Below, piece after piece: positions 7,834-14,638 of a DNA stretch of 19,804 nt (positions within the stretch are counted from its first letter, which is position 1; each line of letters opens with the position of its first letter). Under the pieces are notes generated by a model. It was not told the origin of the DNA and searched no databases. It was given only the letters and a program-made list of their open reading frames with translations. The stretch lies in the NCBI GenBank assembly GCA_031273545.1, contig JAISRQ010000125.1, positions 1-19,804 on the forward strand, written 5' to 3'. The position numbers and the translations under genes are program-made. Source of the DNA: Holosporales bacterium. GTDB lineage: Bacteria; Pseudomonadota; Alphaproteobacteria; BNTO01.

Positions 7834-9264
7834 AAAACGTTGAAGCGAACTTCTGCATCTTTGCTGGTGTTCCTTTTCCAACTTAGTCTTTGTGTCATGA
7901 TAAGGAACGATTGCCTTTGTATTTGACAAGTCAACAACTGCAAAATCATTGACGAAAGGTTCAGGAATTACAGTCCTAAATCCACGAAAAGATCCGCACT
8001 GTCCTATGAAGGAACATTTGTCTGGTTGGGTTTTTCCTTTGTGGGAATGTCCTAATATCACCCAGCACGCTCTATTCCCCAACAGTGGAGCAATCCTTCC
8101 AGCAACGCTACCCAAGAACGCTTTTGCATCGTAAAAGCCCTCATGAGACATAACCACTACCTTTTTGACCCCAGGATTCTTTTCAAGTGCAAGTGCTACT
8201 GACTCAACAAATATGTCTGCCCTTCTCTGTTGTATCTGAGCCCAATTACGACGAAAATCATATTCTCCATAATCCAATACTTCGCTTAGTTTGCACGAAC
8301 AATACGTACCGTCTTGGCACAGGATCCTTCCACTATTATCCTTAAAGCACGAACCCGGTTCTAGCGTGCCAAGGAAAAGAACGCCCCCTTTTACAGCAAA
8401 TCGACAAACATGGTTAGCAGTCCATCGCCCCAAAGGAGTTCCATAGTTAAACGGCAAGTCAGAGTTAACCCAAATTGGGTCATAGCCAACATATCCAAAC
8501 CCCGAATGATTGCAGGCTTTTTTGTCCGTAAAACACTCATTATTTTTCATTTTCTTTTCAACAATATTTGGAGGCTCTGATGTGTACCCCATCCCCATAT
8601 GATTGCAAGCTTTAGTGACAGTCAAAGGCTTACTATTCTTTATTTTTTGGACCGCAATCTTCGGAGGCCCCGGCATATGTGCAGCCTCGAAAAATTTCGG
8701 CATCAAGTATAACTCGTAATTTCCAAGAGCGCTGATGGTGTGTTCGTGCATAAACTCAGTCTGCAATACGGGGTAGCTTGCTTCTCCCATTCTTTTTGAT
8801 CCAACAAGGTCGCCGTTTGAGACGATCAAGCTAGACCGATCGCAATCAAAAATACTAAAAGCCAAATGTTCCCCCTTGTAGCGTTCATGAGAATCCGTAA
8901 AAGCAAAGATTTTTGTCGCCTCAGGCTCAAAAGTAGATGGGATGAATCTCCTCCCAGGACCAGCCTGACGCTCGGAAAAATAATGCAGAGTAGTATTTCC
9001 TTCAGAGCTATCGCGTCGCCGCTGTGCAGCAGCAGGGGGACGAGAAGAAGAAACTGGTGGGGAGGCTGCTGTGGATGAGCGATGTGAGGGCGCGTGAACT
9101 TTGTCGGAACTGAATGTGGGATCGCTCAACACTAGTGTTGACAAGAGACAAGCTCGGGCAAACACGATAGCTGCTGTTATTAGGGGGGATTCTATCGATT
9201 GTATCAACTTGCGCAAAGATCTCATCGACTTGGTCAACTTCATATCAGCTCTACATGGATTCAT
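7825..9264 (-). CDS. Exported calcineurin-like metallophosphatase (5'-nucleotidase-like) with an in-frame tandem element insertion
   Basis: The product is 479 residues from ATG 9264; ATGs at 9243 and 9225 are also possible. A hydrophobic stretch near residues 25-47 suggests export, and a Ser/Pro/Ala-rich linker follows. Metallophosphatase motifs appear in order: DSH (124-126), GD (151-152), GNYE (181-184), SHEG (373-376) and GHSH (405-408). The layout is closest to 5'-nucleotidase/UshA-type enzymes, which hydrolyse nucleotides in the periplasm. Two oddities stand out. The catalytic His of the usual GNHE is Tyr here. Residues of about 198-260, between GNYE and the conserved DPIWVNSDL stretch, are two tandem 31-residue units derived from the dispersed element. 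The 3' end overlaps the convergent TamA-like gene by 9 bases. Fold and metal binding are likely; substrate and activity are open. Confidence 0.82.
   Translation of the reverse strand: MNPCRADMKLTKSMRSLRKLIQSIESPLITAAIVFARACLLSTLVLSDPTFSSDKVHAPSHRSSTAASPPVSSSRPPAAAQRRRDSSEGNTTLHYFSERQAGPGRRFIPSTFEPEATKIFAFTDSHERYKGEHLAFSIFDCDRSSLIVSNGDLVGSKRMGEASYPVLQTEFMHEHTISALGNYELYLMPKFFEAAHMPGPPKIAVQKIKNSKPLTVTKACNHMGMGYTSEPPNIVEKKMKNNECFTDKKACNHSGFGYVGYDPIWVNSDLPFNYGTPLGRWTANHVCRFAVKGGVLFLGTLEPGSCFKDNSGRILCQDGTYCSCKLSEVLDYGEYDFRRNWAQIQQRRADIFVESVALALEKNPGVKKVVVMSHEGFYDAKAFLGSVAGRIAPLLGNRACWVILGHSHKGKTQPDKCSFIGQCGSFRGFRTVIPEPFVNDFAVVDLSNTKAIVPYHDTKTKLEKEHQQRCRSSLQRFLK
8508..8565 (-). repeat. Dispersed element copy E, inside the metallophosphatase gene
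   Basis: It encodes NIVEKKMKNNECFTDKKACN followed by HSGFGY. It is the second of two tandem in-frame units and lies exactly 93 bases downstream (in gene direction) of copy D. Confidence 0.8.
8601..8658 (-). repeat. Dispersed element copy D, inside the metallophosphatase gene
   Basis: It encodes KIAVQKIKNSKPLTVTKACN followed by HMGMGY. At the DNA level it starts ATTGCGGTC and contains AATAGTAAG, which the intergenic copy at 17910 also has. Copies D and E share ACNHxGxGY tails, so one probably arose by duplication after insertion. Confidence 0.82.
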
Positions 9265-9385
9265 ATCTCATATCATTAAGATAGCGCGTTTTGAGTTCAC
9301 ACGCAAGTCTTTTCATCTATCTCTAACGCCTCGAAAATATCTTTTTGGGGACATCTACTAAATAGAACGTTTATGGTTTCTAAAT

Positions 9386-9442
9386 ATTGCGGACAAAAAA
9401 TCGAAGAATCATGGGCGTTCGTTCGCCCAAAAAGTCAGCAAA
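9386..9442 (+). repeat. Dispersed element copy F (RPE-like)
   Basis: The plus-strand reading is NIADKKSKNHGRSFAQKVSK. It lies between lspA and the metallophosphatase gene. Its centre holds the inverted repeat GGGCGTTCGTTCGCCC (9413-9428), a 5-bp stem with a 6-base loop, which could also serve as a weak hairpin downstream of lspA. Confidence 0.78.
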
Positions 9443-9450
9443 CACTTGAA

Positions 9451-9462
9451 GAGTGGCCACTC
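9451..9462. other. 12-bp perfect palindrome downstream of lspA
   Basis: GAGTGGCCACTC is a perfect dyad 12 bases past the lspA stop. With no loop and no T-run it is a poor terminator. It may be a protein-binding site or may be chance. Confidence 0.3.
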
Positions 9463-9474
9463 AACTAAGTAAAG

Positions 9475-9999
9475 CTACCGCCGCTTTCCCGCGCTTTTTC
9501 CTGCCCTTGATGAGTACAGCGCGAAGCAACACACGCCAACAACAATCGCAGAATCAGCCACATTAAAAGCCGGCCAATGCCATTCTTTCACGGTCAAAGA
9601 CAATATGTTTAGGTCTTTCACGTACAAATCAATAAAATCGATGACAGCACCATGAATTGCCCGATCCGCAACATTTCCGAGAGCGCCCCCGAGCACGCCC
9701 CCAACGCACACAGACGGGATCCAGTGCGTTGCAGTTAAAAACTGGCGAATCAGGTACAATATCAAAAAAATGACAGCACCCCAAATAAGAAGACGCTGCC
9801 ACATTTGCCCATTACTAAGCATTCCAAAACTAATCCCATGATTTCGTACATGCACAATATTAAAGCCTGGAAAGACAGGAATAGTCTCGTGTAAGGCGAG
9901 ACGACTTACGATAAATGCTTTTGTAATTTGATCGACAATCAACACACAAAGCAAGACAAAAACACCTTTGACGGATGCGACGTTCACGTTAATCCTCAT
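9475..9999 (-). CDS. lspA: Lipoprotein signal peptidase (signal peptidase II)
   Basis: LspA is an inner-membrane aspartyl protease that cleaves the signal peptide of diacylglyceryl-modified prolipoproteins. From ATG 9999 the product is 174 residues, normal for the family. TM1 (VKGVFVLLCVLIVDQITKAF) carries the conserved DQxTK. VRNHGISFGM matches the NxGxAFG stretch. GNVADRAIHGAVIDFIDLY and FNVADSAIVVG carry the two catalytic aspartates (NxxDR and FNxADxxI). Four membrane helices are visible and the C-terminus is basic. The start overlaps the last codons of the preceding 2TM gene (stop at 9989), so translational coupling is likely. A longer frame to 10122 would read through that gene and has no LspA features, so 9999 is preferred. 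Confidence 0.96.
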   Translation of the reverse strand: MRINVNVASVKGVFVLLCVLIVDQITKAFIVSRLALHETIPVFPGFNIVHVRNHGISFGMLSNGQMWQRLLIWGAVIFLILYLIRQFLTATHWIPSVCVGGVLGGALGNVADRAIHGAVIDFIDLYVKDLNILSLTVKEWHWPAFNVADSAIVVGVCCFALYSSRAGKSAGKRR

Positions 10000-10420
10000 G
10001 TTCTGGAACGTTTTGGGGAGATTCGTCTCTGCCCCTGGAGCCAAATTCCTTGTCACAACGCGAGGCATCTCTGTCTGGCTCTTTCGACGCACGTCTGGGG
10101 GAACCGCAACATCCGCGCTCACCAGAACGCTTCATCTTTTGGATTTGCTGCTCTTCCCACTCCGGAGACATAAACGATGCCCATTTCCGAGTGAAGCCAA
10201 GGTCTGACAATTTGAACTTTCCAATAAAAAAAGCCTGATGCACGAGCTTTACTGCGAACGCTAACAAAACCCAAATCGGCCAAAATCCGCCACCAGTTGC
10301 GCACCATGCAATAAGGCAAAAGAAGAAAACCACGCCGCAAGTAAAGATATCTTGATAGAACATCCTTAATTCGCGAACATATTGGCGTATAACCTCATCT
10401 CTTTCGTTATCGTTAAACAT
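9989..10420 (-). CDS. 2TM-domain membrane protein
   Basis: From ATG 10420 the product is 143 residues. After an acidic leader come RELRMFYQDIFTCGVVFFF and a second helix in GFWPIWVLLAFAVKLVHQAF, and then WEEQQIQKM. This is the pattern of the 2TM domain family: two helices, FY before the first, FWxIW in the loop and WExxxIxKM after the second. The tail (about 45 residues) is Arg/Ser/Asp-rich and probably disordered. Function is unknown. GGAG with a 6-base spacer directly before ATG 10420 fixes the start; an in-frame TTG at 10531 overlapping the pepP end is less likely. It lies between pepP and lspA on the same strand and overlaps lspA by 11 bases, so the three probably form one operon. Confidence 0.8.
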   Translation of the reverse strand: MFNDNERDEVIRQYVRELRMFYQDIFTCGVVFFFCLIAWCATGGGFWPIWVLLAFAVKLVHQAFFIGKFKLSDLGFTRKWASFMSPEWEEQQIQKMKRSGERGCCGSPRRASKEPDRDASRCDKEFGSRGRDESPQNVPEHED

Positions 10421-10503
10421 ACCTGCTCCATGAAAGCCATTCCCGGCAACTTGTTGTAATTGTACATCACATGGCGGTTGAATCCAAATATTGTTAAGAA
10501 TCT

Positions 10504-12492
10504 CTACAAAATCTCCATAAAGGCGCGACAAGCCTTATCTAACCATACTTGCGCGGGCTTACTCACATGTGGACTGGCCGTCTCCAAAACTCGCATGTGG
10601 TAACACTTTAGCCAAACTTTTTCTTCAGTCATCAGCTCAGAAAAATTTGTCAGACACGCGCAAAACGGGACGAGAGTCAGGGTGTCGAAGCACAAAAACT
10701 CCCTCGGCTTACCCGATGCGCCTCCGCATTCGTTACAAGTGCTCTCACCTGGCGCGCCTTCGTGATTCCGCCCCACGCAGGAGTCGCGACATGGACACAC
10801 TTGCATTAAATTTTCAAGCCGCACGCCAAATTCTCCGCTCTTGTAAAAACCAGGTTCGTTAGAAAGGATCATCCCAGGCATCAACGGATACATATTTCCG
10901 CTTGATATCCCACAAGGGCCTTCATGTACTTCTAAATAGCTTCCGACTCCGTGTCCTGTCCCGTGTCCATAGTCCTGCTTGTGAGCCCAAAGGAATTGCC
11001 GAGCGAGCGCATCCAACTGGCCTCCGGTCGTCCCACTGGGGAAAATCGCAATTGCCAGAGCAATGTGCCCACGTAGCACACGCGTATAGGCGTCGACGAT
11101 GGCTTGACTTGGCGCGAAGCCTTGATCCGCAATATCAGCCTGAGTTAACGCAGGGTCTTGATTCACAAGACGGTCCTGAGTTGAGGCAAGATTAGAGTTA
11201 GCAATATCACTGAGACTTCCCTCACAATTGCACCTTTCGCGCTTTTTTCCTATCCAAATCGTCCGCGTCATATCCGTAGTTGCGCCGTAATAATGACCGC
11301 CAACATCGATCAACACACAGCCCTCGCAAAGTGCGCTTGTAGGAGAATGGTGTACTACCGCAGCGTTCGCTCCGCTCGCCACAATTGACCTAAAGCTTGG
11401 CCCTGTATATACCGGAGCCCCCTCTGCGCATATACCAGACCTTCCGCACAACGCTTCAAATGGTGGAGCGACGGCGGGAAATCTACCATTTTTTTGTCGA
11501 ATTTCTTCTAATTTTTCCGCAACATCCAGTTCCGAAAACGGGAAATCGCACGAATCAATCCACGCCAGAAGCTCTATTATTGCCCCCCCTTCAAACTCGT
11601 GCACTCGCCGCGCGTGTGTCAATTCGGTTTTATTTTTTGTGCACCTACGTTTCAAAATAGGATCTGGATTATTTATTATTGTTATATTTGGAAGACATTC
11701 ATACACATCTTGAGGCACTTGAGATTCATCAATTAGTAACGTTGTTAAGCAAAGTTGCTGCACAACCTCCCTTAATTTATTCTTGAATTCGCAACAAGGT
11801 ACCTGAATATACGTCACACAATTAGGTGAATTTTGCGGCACATTAAACGAATTTTGCGGAAGAAATACATACGCCCCTTCTGGGTAAATCAACGCCAAGG
11901 ACGGAAACGCCACAGAATAATCGACTACGTTTTTGGAACGCAAATTCAACAGCCAAGCAATGGAATCTGGGGAAGACAAAAGCAAGGCTCCGTTATTTGA
12001 CACAAATTCAGTTACGTATGCTAGCTTAGACAAGGAGTTCTCGCCACAATATTTCTCATCATAAGCTTCAATTTCGTAGAAGGTTTTAGTGCCCTCCACT
12101 GACTTTGCTACAAACGTAAAGTTTGGAAATATTTTTTTTAATCGTGCGAAATTCTCCATAGATAAATTCGCGTACGCAACAACAGAATCGCGACGAAGGT
12201 TCCTGAAGCACCACTCGCGAATCTGCAAATATCGATGTTTAACGCTGCTGACTTCAACGACATCAAAATGTGGACATTGCGCCCTCGCTTGCAGCGTGTA
12301 TCGCGAATCGACAAGGATTAGCCCTCTTGGGCGTTGATTTTCTTGTTCTCCTGTTCTCAGTATTAAAAAACCCGCAGATCCCGTAAAACCAGACACTTGG
12401 CAAACAAAATCCGATACGTCGCACAGCCTGCTACTAGCAACATCAACAAACAGCGCATCTGCACCAAAATTATTTAATGAATCATTTTGCAT
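10504..12492 (-). CDS. pepP: Xaa-Pro aminopeptidase (M24B, three-domain type)
   Basis: This cytoplasmic metallopeptidase removes N-terminal residues before proline. The product is 662 residues. Two creatinase-type N-terminal domains (about 1-150 and 155-300; the first has GFTGSAG, the second SSPDSIAWLLNLR and PSLALIY) precede the pita-bread catalytic domain. Metal ligands are visible: D396 (LIDVGG), D407 (TTDMTR), H514 (GTGHGVG), E546 (NEPGFY) and E560 (VRLEN). The layout matches the larger bacterial/eukaryotic aminopeptidase P (about 600 residues). The extra length comes from two inserts. One at 415-468, between TIWIG and AYTRVLRGH, has internal repeats. One at about 566-598 is Cys-rich (CPCRDSC, then CNECGG). 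The ATG follows GAGG by about 6 bases. It is the first gene of the pepP-2TM-lspA cluster. Confidence 0.93.
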   Translation of the reverse strand: MQNDSLNNFGADALFVDVASSRLCDVSDFVCQVSGFTGSAGFLILRTGEQENQRPRGLILVDSRYTLQARAQCPHFDVVEVSSVKHRYLQIREWCFRNLRRDSVVAYANLSMENFARLKKIFPNFTFVAKSVEGTKTFYEIEAYDEKYCGENSLSKLAYVTEFVSNNGALLLSSPDSIAWLLNLRSKNVVDYSVAFPSLALIYPEGAYVFLPQNSFNVPQNSPNCVTYIQVPCCEFKNKLREVVQQLCLTTLLIDESQVPQDVYECLPNITIINNPDPILKRRCTKNKTELTHARRVHEFEGGAIIELLAWIDSCDFPFSELDVAEKLEEIRQKNGRFPAVAPPFEALCGRSGICAEGAPVYTGPSFRSIVASGANAAVVHHSPTSALCEGCVLIDVGGHYYGATTDMTRTIWIGKKRERCNCEGSLSDIANSNLASTQDRLVNQDPALTQADIADQGFAPSQAIVDAYTRVLRGHIALAIAIFPSGTTGGQLDALARQFLWAHKQDYGHGTGHGVGSYLEVHEGPCGISSGNMYPLMPGMILSNEPGFYKSGEFGVRLENLMQVCPCRDSCVGRNHEGAPGESTCNECGGASGKPREFLCFDTLTLVPFCACLTNFSELMTEEKVWLKCYHMRVLETASPHVSKPAQVWLDKACRAFMEIL
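11104..11211 (-). repeat. Degenerate tandem repeat inside pepP
   Basis: About three units of 11-12 residues: SDIANSNLASTQ, then DRLVNQDPALTQ, then ADIADQGFAPSQ. The DNA units share CAATATCA and CCTGAGTT blocks. The repeat lies in the loop between the second metal ligand and the following helix, where normal aminopeptidases have only a few residues. Confidence 0.65.
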
Positions 12493-12511
12493 ACATATCC
12501 TCTTTTATCCG

Positions 12512-12560
12512 GCCCACCGCATTCTAGCTCTAATGTGGGTTAATTTAAAGGTAAGACGTA
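12512..12560 (-). repeat. Second dispersed repeat family, copy 2
   Basis: It matches 4641-4688 over about 45 bases (GCATTCTAGCTCTAATGTGG, then TTAATTTAAAGGTAAGACG). It lies immediately upstream of pepP and downstream of the Sel1 gene. Confidence 0.55.
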
Positions 12561-12580
12561 GGAGTTCCGAAGAAAACCCC

Positions 12581-12598
12581 TTACGCTTTTTAGCGCAA
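12581..12598 (-). terminator. Possible terminator hairpin after the Sel1 gene
   Basis: On the minus strand TTGCGCT-AAAA-AGCGTAA forms a 7-bp stem (one G-U pair) with a tetraloop, three bases after the Sel1 stop codon. It is followed by GGGGTTTTC. The T-run is short, so this is a weak intrinsic terminator at best. Confidence 0.35.
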
Positions 12599-12601
12599 AT
12601 A

Positions 12602-14365
12602 CTAATCGCTCCCCACTATTCCACCTTGTATACAGCGTTCATACATCCTTTGCCCATCAGAATTCCCTTGCATCGCAGATAGCTTAAAATACTTTGCAGC
12701 TTCATTTACATCCCTGGCAACCCCCGTTCCCTCATATAGACAGCGAGCATATTCATATTGTCCACCAGAATTTCCTTGCATCGCAGATAGCTTGTAATAT
12801 CTCGCAGCGTAATGTACGTCCTGAACGCCCCATTCGCCAGACCGCATACAGTTCCCATACATCCACTGTGCAGAAGCGTTTCCTTTGTCAGCAGATAATC
12901 CAAAGTATTTAACCGCGTTAGATAGATTCTGAGGTTCACCACGATCACGATACAAAAAGCAACCATAGTAATACTCCCCATGCGTATCTCCCTTTACAGC
13001 TGACTGTTTGTAATACTTTGCAGCTTCAGTTAGATCAACCTTGACGCCCTTGCCTTTTTCTAAACAAACCCCGTAAACACACGCGGCCCAAGCATCCGAC
13101 TTGTCCGCCATAAGTTTATAAGCATGTGCAAAAGCAGTTATATCCACGCTACCTAGTTCTTTTTCGCATAAACACCGTAATAATTGAGCCCTTCCCATTG
13201 GATTTCCTTGTTCAGCAGACAATCGGAATAAACCAAAGGCTTTTTCAATATTCTTTTCTACGCCTGTTCCGTGCTCAAGACAAAGTCCGTAAAAACACTG
13301 CCCCCACTCATCTGATTTATCAGCAAGGCGCTTAAATAATAGAGCGATGTTACATAAATCTGGTGCTGTGCCAACATTTGAACTAATTAGTCTAATTAAA
13401 TTAGTCAGTCCACATACATTTCCTTTGACAGCAGCCCCACTGTAAAAAAGCGCTGCTAGAGGCAAATTTTTCCCAAACCACGTACCATCCTCTAGGCAAT
13501 GCCCGTAAAAATATTGCCCCCACGCCCCACTATCTCCACTAAGCATTATGGTCTGCACGATTAAGAGAGTTAGGTCCGAATCAGAAAAATGCGTCGTGTT
13601 CAAAAATCTAGTAAAATTCTCTTGTCCGAACTCATCCCCTCCAGCCGCGGATAGTCCATAATATCGAAGAGCTTCAGTAACATTACGCTGCACTCCTTTC
13701 CCTTTTTCTAAGCAACGCCCATACACACACGCGGCCCAAGCATCTCCAGCATCCGCCAAACATTTAAATTCATGAACGAATGAACGCAAATCCATGTCAT
13801 TTTCATTTACAGAAGTCAAAAAATTTAACAAACCATCCTTTCCATACGAAGACCTCATATCCGCCGCACTTTTGTAATATTCTGCTATCTGCTTGTAATC
13901 CTTCGTAACACCTTCTCCAAATTCTAGACATAGCCCCAAATAAGCCATCGCATCCCCTCGTACGTCTGAGAATTCATGTTCGGAAGCTCGTTTATAATAA
14001 CTCATAGCTTGGGCCAGATCTTTCTGCACGCCAATTCCGTATTGAAGAAAGTATCCATAATTGAACTCCGCATCTGCGTATTTTAGATCTGCAGACAATT
14101 TTACATACCTAGCAGACTCCTCTAAGTTAATCTCACCTTTACAACCGTAATAAAAGTCCACCGCCTTCTCAAACAGCCATCTAGGATCGTCTTGATCTGA
14201 TTGTGATTGAAGGCTTATGGGCTGTGGTTTCGAAACAATAACACCCGACCCGCTTGCCACTGCGACGTCTCCGCTTGGGGTAGTCGCGTTCATTTCTACG
14301 GAAAAGCACGAATATACGAAACAAAGCGCGCGAAAACAAATATTTTGAATTGACTTCTGGAACAC
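12602..14365 (-). CDS. Exported Sel1-repeat (TPR-like) protein
   Basis: The product is about 587 residues. The N-terminus (FQKSIQNICFRALCFVYSCFSVEMNA) resembles a signal peptide. About a dozen Sel1 units follow, each of the form AAxxYGxCLExGxGVxxNxxEAxxYYxLSAxxGN. Clear examples are YGRCLEKGKGVQRNVTEAL, YGLCLEHGTGVEKNIEKAF and YARCLYEGTGVARDVNEAA. Several middle units are divergent and lengthened. Sel1 proteins are alpha-solenoid scaffolds for protein-protein contacts; in intracellular bacteria some are secreted and act on host trafficking, but nothing here proves secretion out of the cell. GTG 14365 lies 8 bases after GGAG and is preferred to GTG 14371 (2 bases). Upstream, TATAAT at 14404-14409 gives it its own promoter, divergent from uvrA. 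Confidence 0.9.
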   Translation of the reverse strand: MFQKSIQNICFRALCFVYSCFSVEMNATTPSGDVAVASGSGVIVSKPQPISLQSQSDQDDPRWLFEKAVDFYYGCKGEINLEESARYVKLSADLKYADAEFNYGYFLQYGIGVQKDLAQAMSYYKRASEHEFSDVRGDAMAYLGLCLEFGEGVTKDYKQIAEYYKSAADMRSSYGKDGLLNFLTSVNENDMDLRSFVHEFKCLADAGDAWAACVYGRCLEKGKGVQRNVTEALRYYGLSAAGGDEFGQENFTRFLNTTHFSDSDLTLLIVQTIMLSGDSGAWGQYFYGHCLEDGTWFGKNLPLAALFYSGAAVKGNVCGLTNLIRLISSNVGTAPDLCNIALLFKRLADKSDEWGQCFYGLCLEHGTGVEKNIEKAFGLFRLSAEQGNPMGRAQLLRCLCEKELGSVDITAFAHAYKLMADKSDAWAACVYGVCLEKGKGVKVDLTEAAKYYKQSAVKGDTHGEYYYGCFLYRDRGEPQNLSNAVKYFGLSADKGNASAQWMYGNCMRSGEWGVQDVHYAARYYKLSAMQGNSGGQYEYARCLYEGTGVARDVNEAAKYFKLSAMQGNSDGQRMYERCIQGGIVGSD

Positions 14366-14403
14366 GACCACATCTCCGACATAATTACACTCTTATAGTC
14401 TTT

Positions 14404-14432
14404 ATTATACCAACGTCAAATACAAAACACAA
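14404..14432 (-). promoter_or_regulatory. Predicted promoter of the Sel1 gene
   Basis: On the minus strand TTGTGT (14432-14427), a 17-base spacer and a perfect TATAAT (14409-14404) lie about 40 bases upstream of the GTG start. The -35 matches only its TTG part. Confidence 0.5.
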
Positions 14433-14577
14433 CCCCTCTCGTTTTAGATTCCGAGATCCAATGCAGCAGCTTTTTCGCACAATGCAGAAGTTTTTTTCGC
14501 ATCTTGTATATTTATTTTTAGAGGGTGTACCCCGCCGGATACCTCAGGTTCCAATCCTTAATAAAGGCCTAAAGTGT

Positions 14578-14606
14578 TTATTTTTTTGTACAGTTCAGTA
14601 TATAAT
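14578..14606 (+). promoter_or_regulatory. Predicted promoter of uvrA
   Basis: TATAAT at 14601-14606 lies 33 bases before the uvrA ATG, with a T-rich weak -35 region about 17-18 bases upstream (around 14578-14583). No SOS box-like dyad is obvious between this and the start. The rest of the 250-base divergent region shows only T-rich runs. Confidence 0.5.
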
Positions 14607-14638
14607 AGAGAGTTGGTGGTATTTTCAGGCGAACGCCG

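Noticed and set aside
14548..14558. GGTTCCAATCC, similar to a tRNA T-loop
   Set aside because: No matching acceptor, D or anticodon arms can be drawn around it.
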